Below, piece after piece: positions 36,121-47,974 of a stretch of DNA of 64,000 nucleotides. Source of the stretch: Neostapfia colusana (lineage: Eukaryota > Streptophyta > Magnoliopsida > Poales > Poaceae). The stretch lies in NCBI GenBank assembly GCA_030760725.1, contig JASWHV010000012.1:56575652-56639651 (forward strand), written 5' to 3'. Within the stretch, counting starts at the first letter, position 1. Each line of letters opens with the position of its first letter. The notes under the pieces were generated by a model, which worked only from the letters and a program-made list of their open reading frames with translations, made no database searches and was not told where the DNA came from. The position numbers and the translations under genes are program-made.

Positions 36121-37440
36121 TGTGTTTCCAATGAGTTACCGGGCATGCCGGTTAACGGGACGTCAAGTTCAAGATTGAACAGACGCCAGAAACAGCACCG
36201 ATTTCACGAAGGCCGTATAAGATGGCACCCAATGAACTAGCGGAGTTGAAGGAGCAACTAAGTGAACCCATGAGCAAAGGTTTTATGTGACCAAGCTCAT
36301 CACCTTGGGATTGCTCTGCGCTGTTCGTTAAGAAGAACGACGAGACACTACGATTAAGTGTTGATTATGATTCGCTCGATGCCATCACCATAAAGAGCAA
36401 GTACCCTGCCCCGCATCAATAGTTATTCGATCAACTAGTTGGTGCAAGGGTATTCTCGAAGATGGTTGGAGTTCAGAAAAGATTAGGAAATAGAGATCCA
36501 CTACCATCAGGGAAAAGTGAGCGTGGTTGCCGATGTGTTAGTCGGAAGAACTCACGGTCACAACTTGGCGATTGCTGAGTTGGAAGAAGAGGAACCAAGT
36601 ATCCATGTCATTCCGTATGGAGCACTCTATAACATTGCTCTCATTCCAACAATCTGAGGAAAGATTGCTGAGATTCAAAGGAGAGACAAGGGCATGTCTC
36701 ACATACAGAGAAGAATAGACAACGTAGAGATGAGGTGGATCAGGAAGGACAATGAGGGTACTCTATGGTTTAAATACCATATAGGTATACCTCGTAAGAT
36801 GAAGCTCTACGGCCGGAAATGTCGCACACCGCTGAAGTGGTATGAGTACGGCGAAAGAGTACTGTTCGGGGTGATTAGTCAACAAAGCCGATGACCGAGT
36901 TCGGACAGTAGAAGCGAACTTGGAGTCTGTGCAATCCCGACAGAAAAGCTACGATGGTCAAAGGAGTAGACCGTTGCATTTCGACGGCGGAGAACACGTT
37001 TATCTTCGCGTGTCTCCGATGAAAGGAATTCACCGGTCCGATGTAAAGGGGGGATATTGCTCCCTGAACTTCGGCTCCATCTGCTATCACGGAGGAGTGT
37101 GGACCGTAGCCTACCGGCTGGAACTACCAGCAAGCCTTGCTGGTGTTCATGACATATTTCATGTGTCACAGCTACGGAAGTGCCTTAAAGTTACCATTGC
37201 TGTCCGCACCGAAGAAATCGACGACTGGAGACCGGACCTTACGTACGTCGAGTGACCAGTTCAGATTATTGATGAAAAGATCCGGAACACCTAGAACCGG
37301 ACATTAGGATTGTACAAGGTGCTGTGGAGTAATTATACCACGGAGGAAAACAAAGATTACCTCCGCATGAACAATCCGGAACTTTTATCGTTGTACAGCG
37401 TGGAATTACCTCTCCCCTCTCGTTCTCCTATTGGAATCTC
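36121..37440 (+). pseudogene. Element C pol remnant (deleted reverse transcriptase, integrase; chromodomain end)
   Basis: Pieces of the element A-type pol in order. Sequence near ELPGMP leads into RRPYKMAPNE and the first part of reverse transcriptase (36121-36470), with stops at 36288-36290 (TGA) and near 36420 (TAG). A deletion then removes the FIDD active site and RNase H. The integrase N-terminal region is at about 36570-36800 (LYNIALIPTI, GMSHIQRRID). A second deletion removes the zinc finger and catalytic core, joining directly to LYGRKCRTPLKWYE (36805-36850). The tail with HFDGGEHVYLRVSP and HDIFHVSQLRKCL runs to about 37440. It is far from functional. Confidence 0.88.
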
Positions 37441-37457
37441 GGGACGAGATTCTTTTT

Positions 37458-37470
37458 AAGGGGGGAGGAA
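37458..37470 (+). other. Polypurine tract of element C
   Basis: AAGGGGGGAGGAA directly before the 3' LTR start TGTAAAAG, almost identical to the tract of element A. Confidence 0.92.
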
Positions 37471-40400
37471 TGTAAAAGTCCCAAAACCGTGAATGCAAAG
37501 AAACAGATTATTGAACGTCATTGCGTTTCGGGCTCATGGAAAATGGGACTTACAAAAACATCTTGCATGGGATGGGGTACATGAGGTGCAACCACATGGG
37601 TTCAAGCATTCCTTTGAATGTGTTGGACCAAGGTGGAGTTAAACCCATGTGTAAATCATACATGTGCATGAGAAAGAGTTAAAAGAAGATATTTAGACTC
37701 AAAGGCTCAGCTCAAATTGCTGCCAAACTTTTGAATACACATGGAACCTCATGCATTTGAAAGTGAGGAGATTTATGGTGGCAACTTTCTGCTTTTAAGG
37801 TGAGCCAAAAAGGAGTGAATTATGCTCAGGTTTGAATTTGTGCTGAATTCAAATTTGAGGGGCAAATTCAAACTGGACTTGTGAGGTTCAGATTAGGGCC
37901 AAGAGAGAATCAAGCATGGGCTATGAACAAACTAAATGTGGCACTCAAATTCAAAGGGGTCATCACAAAGTAGGTTTTCAAACTGTTGGTTCAAAGTTAA
38001 TATTTGCAGCAACCACATTTAAAAGTTAATTCCATATTTGAAACCCTCAGCCAAAAATTCGTGGGAATATAAATTTTTACCACAATTGGCGGTATTTTGG
38101 CCAAGCAATTGCAAGAGGACATATAAGGGCATTTGAATTCAAATTCAAATTCGAAGTTGGAAGAAGCTTGGCCACATTTCCAAATGAGCTCCAAAAATTT
38201 AGCTGTCCATATTTGAATCCTGGCAATTTGGAAGATCTTTTGGGAGGGAGGAGGGGTGGACCCCACTTGTCATTGAGCCAATTAGACTTGCTCCCTAAGT
38301 CTTCTCTGTCTGTCCACTGTGGCCCAGCTGTCCGTGAAATGAGCCACGGGCTCTGTTTTGCCTCTCCCGAGCATTTGACAGCAGCTGTGTAGTGGCGATA
38401 GCGCATGCGCTCGATGCTTCCCGGCTGCTCCCACGATTGAACCAACTCGGTTGCGATTGACAAAATATCGCCTGGATGGCCACACCGCGTGGCAACGCTT
38501 AACTCTCAGCTGCTCGCGCTCCCTCTCTCTTTTGGTTGTCTCCCGTGCACACAACTTCTTCCTCCGCTACTGCACACCCATTGGAGCGATGGCGCCCGGA
38601 CGCCTCGGCGACTTTCACGCCGAGCTGAGCCTCCCCACGGCGTCACCGGGTCCTCCTCGAGGTGTCTGTCACAAGAGCCCGATGTTTCCTCCACTGGAAC
38701 TCGGCACCGAGCTCGGTTTATCCATCGACGCCACCGTGAGCCGCCGACCGCAAGATCACGTCGCCTGCTCGCCACAGTTCTTATCCCACCGAGTTGCAAA
38801 AGAAAAAAGGTTCGCCTATACCTCTTCTTGCTTCACAGCAACACTGGCAGCTTGTCACAAACCGTGCTCGCCGTAATTTGGTTTTTCCCGCCGACATGCG
38901 ATATGAACCGTGAGGAGGAAATCGAGAAATTAGGGCGATACGGTGCACCACTCGTCACCAGACCTAGAATCCCAGTTGTAGACGTTCGTGCGAGCACGTG
39001 GGATCAAGAACTAGGAAGAACCGTCGAGGAAACCTTTGGTTCTTCAAGTTATTCGAGTTTCCACCAAAATTGACCTAGGTCGCATGGTGAACTCCTAGTT
39101 GCCGATGTTTCTCATGAAATCAGAGCTTTGGATGTTGCTCCCAAGGTCGTGGCGATGCTGTAGGAGCTAACCGAAGCAAGGTTGGGGCATTACAGCGTCG
39201 TCGCGAAGTCGCCAGAGTGGCCACAGAGGCTGTCGCCGTCGCGAAGCTATTTCTGGTGATTTCCGGTCGGCCACAAGGGTAGCAACATGTTCCTCGCATG
39301 AAATAATGTAGAGGCGGTGGGAATTGGGAAGTTTCAGGCACTGGAACCCCCTCCCGGCGAGAGCTCCGGCGAGCTCGGCGGCGCGGGAGCACGGGTAGCT
39401 GGAGGTAGACGAAGATGGGGGCTGGCCCATGTTTCAATCTCTGTTGCGGGGAAGTTAGATCTTCTTTTGACTCGGATCGGGCTGTGGCAACATGGGAGAG
39501 ATTCTATGGCCTGTGTGGCTTCGTTTTAGCGGTTGACACGTGGCCCTGGACCCACAGTCAGGATTTAAACATTTCCCGGTTTTAATTCAAATTCCAAATT
39601 TCCTTCAAACTTTAGAAGAGCATAACTTTTGCTAGGGAACTCCAAATTGGGTGATTCGAATTGGGTTAGACACAGCTTGTCAAGATCTATCCAAATGTGC
39701 AACCCAATTTGTACGAAAATCATTATTAAATGCTGGAAAACTCTTTAAAGCTTTTCAGCCAAAGAATTTTAGAGGGAGTTTGGTTCACCCAAAATTCCTC
39801 AAATTTTGCCAGAATATTAGTTAGGATGTTAGTGAACTCCTGTAAAAGTTTGAGCTTATTTGGAGTTGATTTAGTTAGGATAATTCTGATTTCAAGTTTC
39901 TGTGTTCAAATGAATACAGAAACATTTTCAGAGAATTTCCAAAACATGGAAATTCAGTTCTGGAAAATTCATAGCTCCAAAAATCCTAGGACAATTCATA
40001 CATGCTCTCTGAGCTATGTTTGAAATGGTGGTTCACTTGAATTTGCATGAAAGTGCAAATTTATTCAGAATTAATTCCTTATGCCTAAATGCTTAGGGAA
40101 TTGTTCTGAGTGATCTATTCATTGACAAATTCTGAATTTTGGTCCAGGTTACTTTATTGTGACATGGAACTCACAAAATAATTTTCAGCTCCATTGGAGC
40201 TTTGGATCACCACTGTCCTGTTCAACATTATTTGGTGATCAACACATAAGTGATGAAAAACACTTATAACTTGATCATAGTGCTTAAACTCAAACCCAAA
40301 CCACTAGCAGCAGTGTCATTTTAAATTCTTAAACAGAGTTCCAGATTTAAATTTGTCTTTAGAACTTGTTGGCAAAAGCTTTACAATTAAACATATATGC

Positions 40401-42000
40401 ATATTCATAACCTGTAGTGATAAAACGTGGAAAAGTGGAGGAGAAGTGAAGCTTGGATCAAGGAGCAAGAAGGGCAGTGATTAAGCTTCAAGTCATCAGC
40501 AACTAACTTCATAATTATACGACTTTAGTCACCTGCAAAACAGGCAAGCCCCGGTTTGCATTTAACTGCCACTAAGTTTTACTTTGTATACAATACGTCG
40601 GTTAAGATGAATTGTGCATTAAGTCTAGGTGTTTGATACTACTCTTGCATGACCAGAAAACCTATGGAGTATTTGGTTAGATGTTCTTCCACCATGTAGA
40701 AACTGCCATGCTTAAGTAGGACTCGGTAGAAGTCGAGTGGTTGGACGTTACTCGCGAGTATTGGAAATCAGGAGCACCAGAGGATTGGTTCAAAAAGTTG
40801 TTAGTAAGTTGAAATGAGACCGGGCAGGGTGTACGGGCAACAGGACATGGGGGTCTGCATGCTTAGACCTGTCCATGTCAGTGGAGGACCACTCCGTGTG
40901 CGGCTCCGCTGAACAAGTTTGAACGTACCGAAGGCATATCGTATGTATGGGACCCGATAAACCAATGTAACCTATACCTCCAGGTGCTGAGGCATAACTC
41001 ACCGATTTATAGGTGTAGGTTGAGGGCAGCAAGGTGAAAATCTGCTAACGGGCATAGAGAGATGCTCCGTGTAGGGAACCTCCTGCTCATTTCGGTGCGA
41101 CCGGTTCGACGTTTGGGCTGTTTGGTTAAAGGTTGTCCCGTAAGACATCAGTGGAGCATGCTGTGTGCAGCTCCGAGTATGGGCTTACGTGACGTGCTAT
41201 TCGGGTATCCCTGCAGGTGTATAATGAGTCGATTCACCGTCCCTCACGGTTATGAGTACCGCTTGTTCACTGAGTCGTGACGTAGAGGTAACTTGCACTG
41301 AGATAAGAATTAATCACCATTGGTTTAATGTTGATGCTAGTATTGTAATGTTATCTTTTGTGAATAGGCTAGTGCAAATTTGATTCTTTTCCACCATGAC
41401 CAAGTTACATCAGGAGAAAGCATTTCTTGTTTGATTGTGGACTCCTGATGTGAGGTGCCCAAGGTTATGTTTAATTTGATGCTAATAATACCTGAAAGTA
41501 AGGATCCATATTTAGGCGAGTTCATATGCAATGTACTATCCTATGTTATGTCTTTACCCTCATGTGGAGTTTCATGATTAGGGTCGACGGTTAAGTCTTG
41601 CTGAGTGTTATGCTCACGGATACTATACGAGTTGTTTTGCAGGTAATAACACTACACTGCTGGGTACGGTTGTCCGATGAGACTCGGAACTCTCCGAGTG
41701 GTAAACACAAGGAAATCCCTGCCGCTGCTACAACGATTGTGTTGCTAGTGAGAAGGGTCCGTGGGCTGGACGTCTTCTCTGTTGCTTAGCATAGATAGGA
41801 GACGTGAGTTGTAGTAGTCTTCCGCTGTAGATTATTTTGAGAAGTATATGTAAAATTAACACCTTGTAAGCTTCCGCTTGTTTTATGTAATATGATGCTT
41901 TATTATGTGTGCTGTTGGGTGCCGCTTCGCACGGCACCACCAAATGCGATTCCCGGGAGAGTGGCACGGCCCCGTGATACGGGTGCCGGGGTCCCTCACA
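37471..42000 (+). repeat. 3' LTR of element C
   Basis: 4530 bp, collinear with 29917-34447. A 194-codon plus-strand frame at 38489-39073 is interrupted in the other LTR, so it is not called as a gene. Confidence 0.95.
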
Positions 42001-42084
42001 CGGACCTTGATAAAAAGAGTATTTTGGCAGAATTTAAAACTTTTGTTGTCATAGCCAATGTATTAAGCACACAAAGGTCTCACA
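42001..42084 (-). repeat. Element G 3' LTR, remaining end (with CGGAC duplication at 42001-42005)
   Basis: Continues the G LTR after element C and ends AGGTCTCACA at 42084, matching the F LTR end at 46989. On the minus strand it is the LTR start TGTGAGACC. Confidence 0.85.
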
Positions 42085-43117
42085 ATCTCGCCCTTGGTGA
42101 ATGCATTGGCAACACCACTTAAAATCGGAACATTGGCTTATTCACATGAAAAGTTTTGAAAACAATCAAATGAGAAAGAAATTTCGAAACAAAAATTTGT
42201 CCACCTATACATATTCTCCCCCTTTGTAAATCAGAAATAAAATGAGAAGAAAAACAAAAATCCCCCCTAAGAGGAATCGTGCAAAAACACTTGTGAATCG
42301 TGCAATGTGTGATCAATTTCTCCCCCTTTGACAATGTATTCAGCAAGGTTCAAAAGATAAATTTCAATTATTATGAGCATATTAAAAACATATACATATA
42401 AAACAAAGCTCATCCAAGCCATACTATCAAGTAACTTACAGTATCACATCAATGATATACATAAAGTATTGTCAGCCATGCTAGAGATCAAGTGTAATTT
42501 TCAATTTAAGCAAGTCATGATCTCACAAACTTAACTATGTCAAGACCTGAAAGCATGACACTTGTTTCTGCATTTTAATTATTGTTCAAAGCACAAATTC
42601 AGATCATATGACATTTGCAAGAGATTATATGCCGCATCAGGCTTATTCTAAACAACCAAGCCAAGACTATGTCATTTGACAATCAGAAGCTTAAGGACAT
42701 GGTTTTAGTCATACACAACTTCTTCTAAGTTCATATCTAAGTGCAATGATAAGCCATCTCAAAAGAAGAAGTGTGATGCATGCATATTCTCTTGATCTTT
42801 TTCTCAATTTTTCATGTGAACATAAAAGCTCAACAAGTGAATAGTTGATTGATTATTTTTTCATTATTAAAAGCACTTGTGAGCATGCAAGAAGTTTAAA
42901 ACAGCAAGAAAGTTCAATCATGACCAGATTTAGTGTAAATAATTATTCCAATTACTAGTCATGGCAAAAACTACAAAACGTATAACATTAGAAATGTAGT
43001 AAGAACTTCCTGCACATAAAAGGAATCACAAAGTCATATATGTATGAAATACTATGCTCATATTATTTTAAATTCAGATTCACACATAGACTTCCGAAGT
43101 TTTGAAACCCCCCCCCC
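42085..43117 (-). other. Element G 3' non-coding region with several polypurine tracts
   Basis: About 1 kb of AT-rich DNA between pol and the 3' LTR. On the minus strand it holds repeated purine tracts AAAGGGGGAGAA (complement near 42211 and 42318), a GGGGGG tract near 42262 and a run of ten G (43108-43117) just after the RNase H stop. The LTR-adjacent tract (42085-42097) is degenerate. Several polypurine tracts are a known Sirevirus trait. No gene is visible. Confidence 0.75.
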
Positions 43118-45366
43118 TCAATTTAATCCATCAGGATGCATAACCCCTATTTCACTACGTATGAAACAAAAACGAGTGAAATCCAAAGGTTTTGTAAAAA
43201 TGTCAGCCAATTGTTGTTCGGTATCTACATGGTAAAGCACAATGTTTTCTTTTTCAACATTATCACGGAGAAAGTGATACCTAATGTTAATGTGCTTTTT
43301 TCTCGAATGTTGCAAGGGATTTTTAACAATGCAAATGGCACTAGTGTTATCACAAAATTGTGGAACACTATATAGATCAACCCCATAGTCCTTAAGTGTT
43401 TGAACAATCTAAAGAATTTGTGAGCAAGTGCTAGCTGCAGCCACATATTCAGATTCAGCTGTGGATTGTGCAACTTAATTTTATTTTCTAAAGAACCAAG
43501 TAACAAGTGAATTACCAAAAAAATGACAAGCACTCGAAGTACTTTTCCTATCAATTCTACAACCCCCAAAATCAGCATCCGAAAAAGCTTTCAAAGTAAT
43601 GGTAGAGGAAGAAAGAAGAAAAATGCCAAATTCTTGAGTTCCATGTAAGTACTTGAGAATTCATTTGACGGCTTGAAGATGTGAAGCACGTGGGGAAGCT
43701 TGAAATCGTGCACAAACACATACGCTGAATTATATGTCCGGTCTTTATGCCGTGAGGTACAAAAGTGATCCAATCATACTTCTATATTCTTTTTGATCCA
43801 CGGGTTCATCATCTTCATCAAGTTCAAGTGTCATTGCTGTATCCATTGGTGTCCGAAGAGAATTGCTTTTGTCCATGTTGAAGCGCTTAAGAAGGTCTCT
43901 TGTATACTTTGTTTGATGCACAAAAGTACCCTCCTTGGTTTGCTTGATTTGCAGCCCCAAAAAGTATGTGAATTCTCCCATCATAGTCATCTCAAATTCT
44001 GAACTCATCATAGCTGGACCGTGTGACTCGTTTGTGCAAGCTTCCAATCATTTGTTGTGGAGGATGACTTTTGAGGACCCAGAGGGGAGTAGACAATTTA
44101 CAAGCTCCTTCTTCTTCATGTTCATCACAAATTGAAAAACTTGTGACTTGAGGACGATCTGGACCAGCAATGTTGGTCGTCGGTGCTGGTTGTGAATCAA
44201 AATCAGTAGCTGGAACCATGTCATTAGCTCCTGAATTTTCAGGCATCAGCATCACTTCTTCATCTTCTTCGATGAAAATACTCTCCCCCTGCGGATATGG
44301 GTCTGGTCCTGCAATATTAGAGCTAGTACATGGGCTAGCTTCATCAAAAGAAACCTCACAAGTTTCCACAATTTTGTTAGTGTCATGTAAAAGCACGCGG
44401 TAGCCTGTAGTATGAGATGGGTAACCACGAAATATGCCATCAACGGATCTAGGTTCAAATTTATCAAGATTACCATGTTTCTTGACACTAGGACTATGTA
44501 CAAACCAAAGTTCATATGGTATTTTACCATGCTTAACACGCAAGAAAACACGATTTGAGACATAACAAGCAGTTGCAATTGCATCAACGCAAAATTTTCT
44601 AGGAGTTTGATATTCATCAAGCATAGCCCTAGCCATATCAACTAAGGTTCTGTTATTTCTCTATACAACACCGTTTTGTTGAGGTACATATGGTGAAGAA
44701 AAATTGATGATCTATTCAATTTTCAGCACAAAAGTGATCAAACGATTGATTTTTAAATTTGGTTCCGTTATCACTTCTAATTGCTTTTAAAGATCCTGGG
44801 TGATCAATTGATAATATAAGAAATAAGGTTCTATAGTGACTAAAAGTTTTATTCTTAGATGCCATAAAATAAACCCAAGAGTATCTAGAATAGTCATCAA
44901 CAATCATAAGAACATACCATTCAGCTCCAAAGGATTGAACACGTGAAGGTCCTACGGTGTCAAGGTGCAAAAATTGACCCGGTTCAGTTTTCATGGTCAT
45001 TATGAGAGGAGCATGTGAAACTGCAACAATCTTAGAATGTCTACAAGAAGAGCAAAAATTTTTTTGTCCCATTTAAGGTTAGGCAGCCCAAGTATACGAT
45101 CAAGAGCACTAACACGTGTGAGATGATTAAAGCCTATGTGACCAAGTCTACGATGCCAAAAATATAAGTCTTTTGAATCATTAGGAACTAGACATCTATG
45201 CTTAGAGGATGACATATCAAAATCAGCTTTAAAAACTCTTCCAAACCGAGACATATTAAAAATGAGCTTACTATTTGAATCTACAACCTTGCAACGATTT
45301 TTAGTGAAAATAATTTCCAGTTTTCATCTAGCAATTGTGAAACAGAAAGCAAGTTGTATTTCAAAT
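43118..45366 (-). pseudogene. Element G pol remnant (integrase, reverse transcriptase, RNase H)
   Basis: Reads on the minus strand from pre-integrase sequence (MSRFGRVFKADFD, WHRRLGHIGF, CSSCRHSK) through the integrase core (LDTVGPSRVQSF, RSDNGTKFKN), the integrase tail (44636-43992) and a remnant of reverse transcriptase (SSEFEMTMMGEFTYFLGLQI) to RNase H and LADIFTKPLDFTRF at the end. Relative to F it lacks 688 bp of the reverse transcriptase core, including YVDD (junction near 44013-44017), and about 36 bp near 44490. Several frameshifts (for example near 45075) and stops are present. The upstream end is cut by element F. Confidence 0.88.
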
Positions 45367-46989
45367 TGTAGGATCGAACAGCACGTGAAAAGCTACCAGA
45401 GGGGGGTGAATGGTAGATTAAAACTTTTCGCAGCGGAAACAACAAAAACCCCTCAGCAAAAAATCAATCGGTTAAAGAAACCGTGTGTGCAAGTGTTTTC
45501 AAACATGTTCAACCGTGACAAATCAAGTAGAGAGGTAGAGAATCAAGTCACGGATCTAATGCAACAAGAATCATTTGAAAACACGAAGTAAAACTTGAGA
45601 TATGATCAAAACATTAAACGAAGATCAATCTTTTCTACCCGATATAAAACAGATCTGCAACGCTGCAAGGAAACTCGTGTATCTCAAAACTACAGATCCA
45701 AAGCTCGTGAAAATTTCACAGATGATATATAATTGAGTTGTGAAGACAACCCAAAAAGAATCATGTCAATCGGATCTGTAAAACTCGAGTTATGAACGAA
45801 ACACCGAAGCAACGTCGGTCTGTCCAGAAACTCGGCGAGAAGGACTTGACGAAAAACAAATCGGACGAACAAGGCACAAAAGCTCCTCGAAACTATGAAC
45901 TTTATTCAATAGAAACACAAGAGGAACAGCCCAAAGTTCTCTACCCATGAGAGCTCTGGCCTTCCTTGCTTTTATATCCAGCCCTCAGGCTAAACAATCC
46001 AATCTAGGGCTCCTACTCCTAATTGGACTCGTATCCTAACTTACCATAACTGCTCAGTACTCTCCTATTCGCAGATAGAAGCAATCGTGAGACTTCCAAA
46101 CACCTTAGGAACGTCCTAAACATTCCTAAAACAACTCAACTTCGTGCCTAGCACGAAATCCTATCATAACCAACTCAAATCTTCCATATTTGAGCCATAT
46201 CCGACTCAGCCTCAGACTGAGTACGCAATCCATCCGGTTGGACCTTTCCGACCAATACTTTACGTCCACTTCTCTTCATCATGCCTTGGAACAATGTTGC
46301 CACGTCCATGCACTCCTTGCACACGTGCAAACACCTTCCAACAACGTACACGCAACCTTCATATGCACTGCCCTTGATCCAAACATGCTGCGCGACCTCC
46401 CGATCAACTCAACAACAGCTCCTCCCGAACATGGTTGTTGGAACCTCATCTCCTCCCTGAGACTAGTCCAAGGATCCCGTCACCAGCCATGTCTTGAACT
46501 CAAGCAACACCTGCACATGAATAAACAACCAATTCTTCCGAGCACACGTCCTCGACTTGACTCACGTTAGTCCGAAAACCACAACACCTTACATGAGCAC
46601 GTCACATAAGCATGTTGCAAACCATATCAAATGATAACAGCCATAACCACCAAAACACACCAAAAACTTAGAAAATTAATACTAAGCAAACCTTCCCATA
46701 AAGCAAGTTTGAAACATTGTGAGTTAAAAGCAAAAACAAGACGCTGCAGTTCTACGAGTTGAACTTCACGGGAGCTCCCTAAAAACAAGCTCCGGACCTC
46801 ACAGAAGCTCTCCGGACCTTGCAGGAGCTCTCCGTACCTTGCGTCGGACCTTGCCAACACTTGGCGGACCTAACAAAGAACTTGTCGGACCTTGCCACAG
46901 AAGAATGTTTTGGCAATATTCAAAACTTTGAATGTTAATGTTAACTTTTATCCTAATTGCCAATGTATTCAGCACACATAGGTCTCACA
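45367..46989 (-). repeat. 3' LTR of element F
   Basis: 1623 bp with edges TGTAGGATCG and GGTCTCACA. The left edge follows CAAAT (45362-45366), where G pol breaks off mid-frame. Near 46790-46900 it has repeated GCTCTCCGGACCTTGC-type units. No LTR partner is in the window. Confidence 0.85.
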
Positions 46990-47974
46990 ATCTCCCCCTT
47001 GATGAATGCATTGGCAACACCAATTAAAATCCGAACATTGGCTTATGAAAAGTTTTGAAAAGCTTTGAAAACTCATTTCTCCCCCTTTATTAATTTCTCC
47101 CCATTTTTTAAAATCAGAGAAGGAATAAAGTGTATAACATATGCAAAGTGTAAAAAAAATCTCTCCTTATACATATTTCTCCCCCTTTGACAATGTATTC
47201 AGCAAGGTTCAAAAGAGAAATTTTTAAATGTTATGAGCATATTATAACATATACATACAAAACAAAGCTCATCCAAGTCATACTATCAGGTTATTTACAC
47301 TATCACATCAACGAGATACATGAAGTAGTGTAAGCCATGCTAGAGATCAAATGTATTTTTCAGTTTAAGCAAGTCATGATCTCCCTTACTCAACTATTTC
47401 AAAACCTGAAAACATGACACTTGTTGCTGCATTTTTATTATTCATAATCATTTAAGGCACAAAGTTGATCATACGATATTTGCAAGAGATTATATGCCGC
47501 ATCAGCCTTATTCTAACCAACCAAGCCAAGCCTATGTCATTTGACAATAAGAAGCTTAAGGACATGGTTTTAGTCATATACAATTCCTTCCAAGTTCATA
47601 TCTTAGTGCAATGATAAGCAATCTCAAAAGAAGAAGTGCGATGCATGCATATTCTCTTGATCTTTTCTCAATTTTTTATTTGAAAACTCAACATGTGAGC
47701 TGATCACTTGATTAATTTTTTATGATTAAAAGCACTTGTGAGCACGCAACAAGTTCAAAACAGCAAGAAAATTCGATCATGACCAGATTTAGTGTAAGTT
47801 ATTATTCCAAATACTAGTCATGGCAAAAACTACAAAATGTATAACATGAGTAATGTAGTAAGAACTTTCAGCCTGTAAAAGGAATCACAAAGTCATATAT
47901 GTATGAAATACTATGCTCATATTATTTTAGTTTCAGATTCACACATAGACTTTCAAAGTTTCAAAAACTCCCCC
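46990..47974 (-). other. Element F 3' non-coding region with several polypurine tracts
   Basis: 985 bp homologous to 42085-43117. On the minus strand a purine tract AAGGGGGAGAT touches the LTR start, and further AAAGGGGGAGAA tracts lie near 47090 and 47180, plus GAGGGGGAGT near 47970. No coding frame is seen. Confidence 0.78.

Larger units (their letters stand above)
29917..42000 (+). mobile_element. Ty3/gypsy element C, non-autonomous, 4.5 kb LTRs
   Basis: 12.08 kb, plus strand, flanked by CGGAC duplications. The LTRs are 29917-34447 (4531 bp) and 37471-42000 (4530 bp). The 3023-bp interior carries a primer site, a non-coding leader of about 1.65 kb and a shrunken pol with large deletions, then a polypurine tract. 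Three quarters of the element is LTR. No gag or protease is present. It is closely related to element A in leader, pol remnants, polypurine tract and LTR blocks. It must have moved with proteins from another copy, or lost coding DNA after insertion; the LTRs differ by several percent by eye. Confidence 0.95.
28745..45366 (-). mobile_element. Ty1/copia element G (Sirevirus type), heavily interrupted
   Basis: The oldest visible layer. Its 3' LTR is represented by 28745-29916 plus 42001-42084, split by element C; the first roughly 400 bp of this LTR lies to the left of H. The interior is 42085-45366 (minus strand), up to the point where element F is inserted at 45367. The rest would lie beyond the right end of the window. 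It belongs to the same family as F, with which it aligns throughout. Confidence 0.8.

Noticed and set aside
38489..39073. 194-codon plus-strand frame in the 3' LTR of C
   Set aside because: The matching part of the 5' LTR is broken into shorter frames; it overlaps other frames in a GC-rich stretch.
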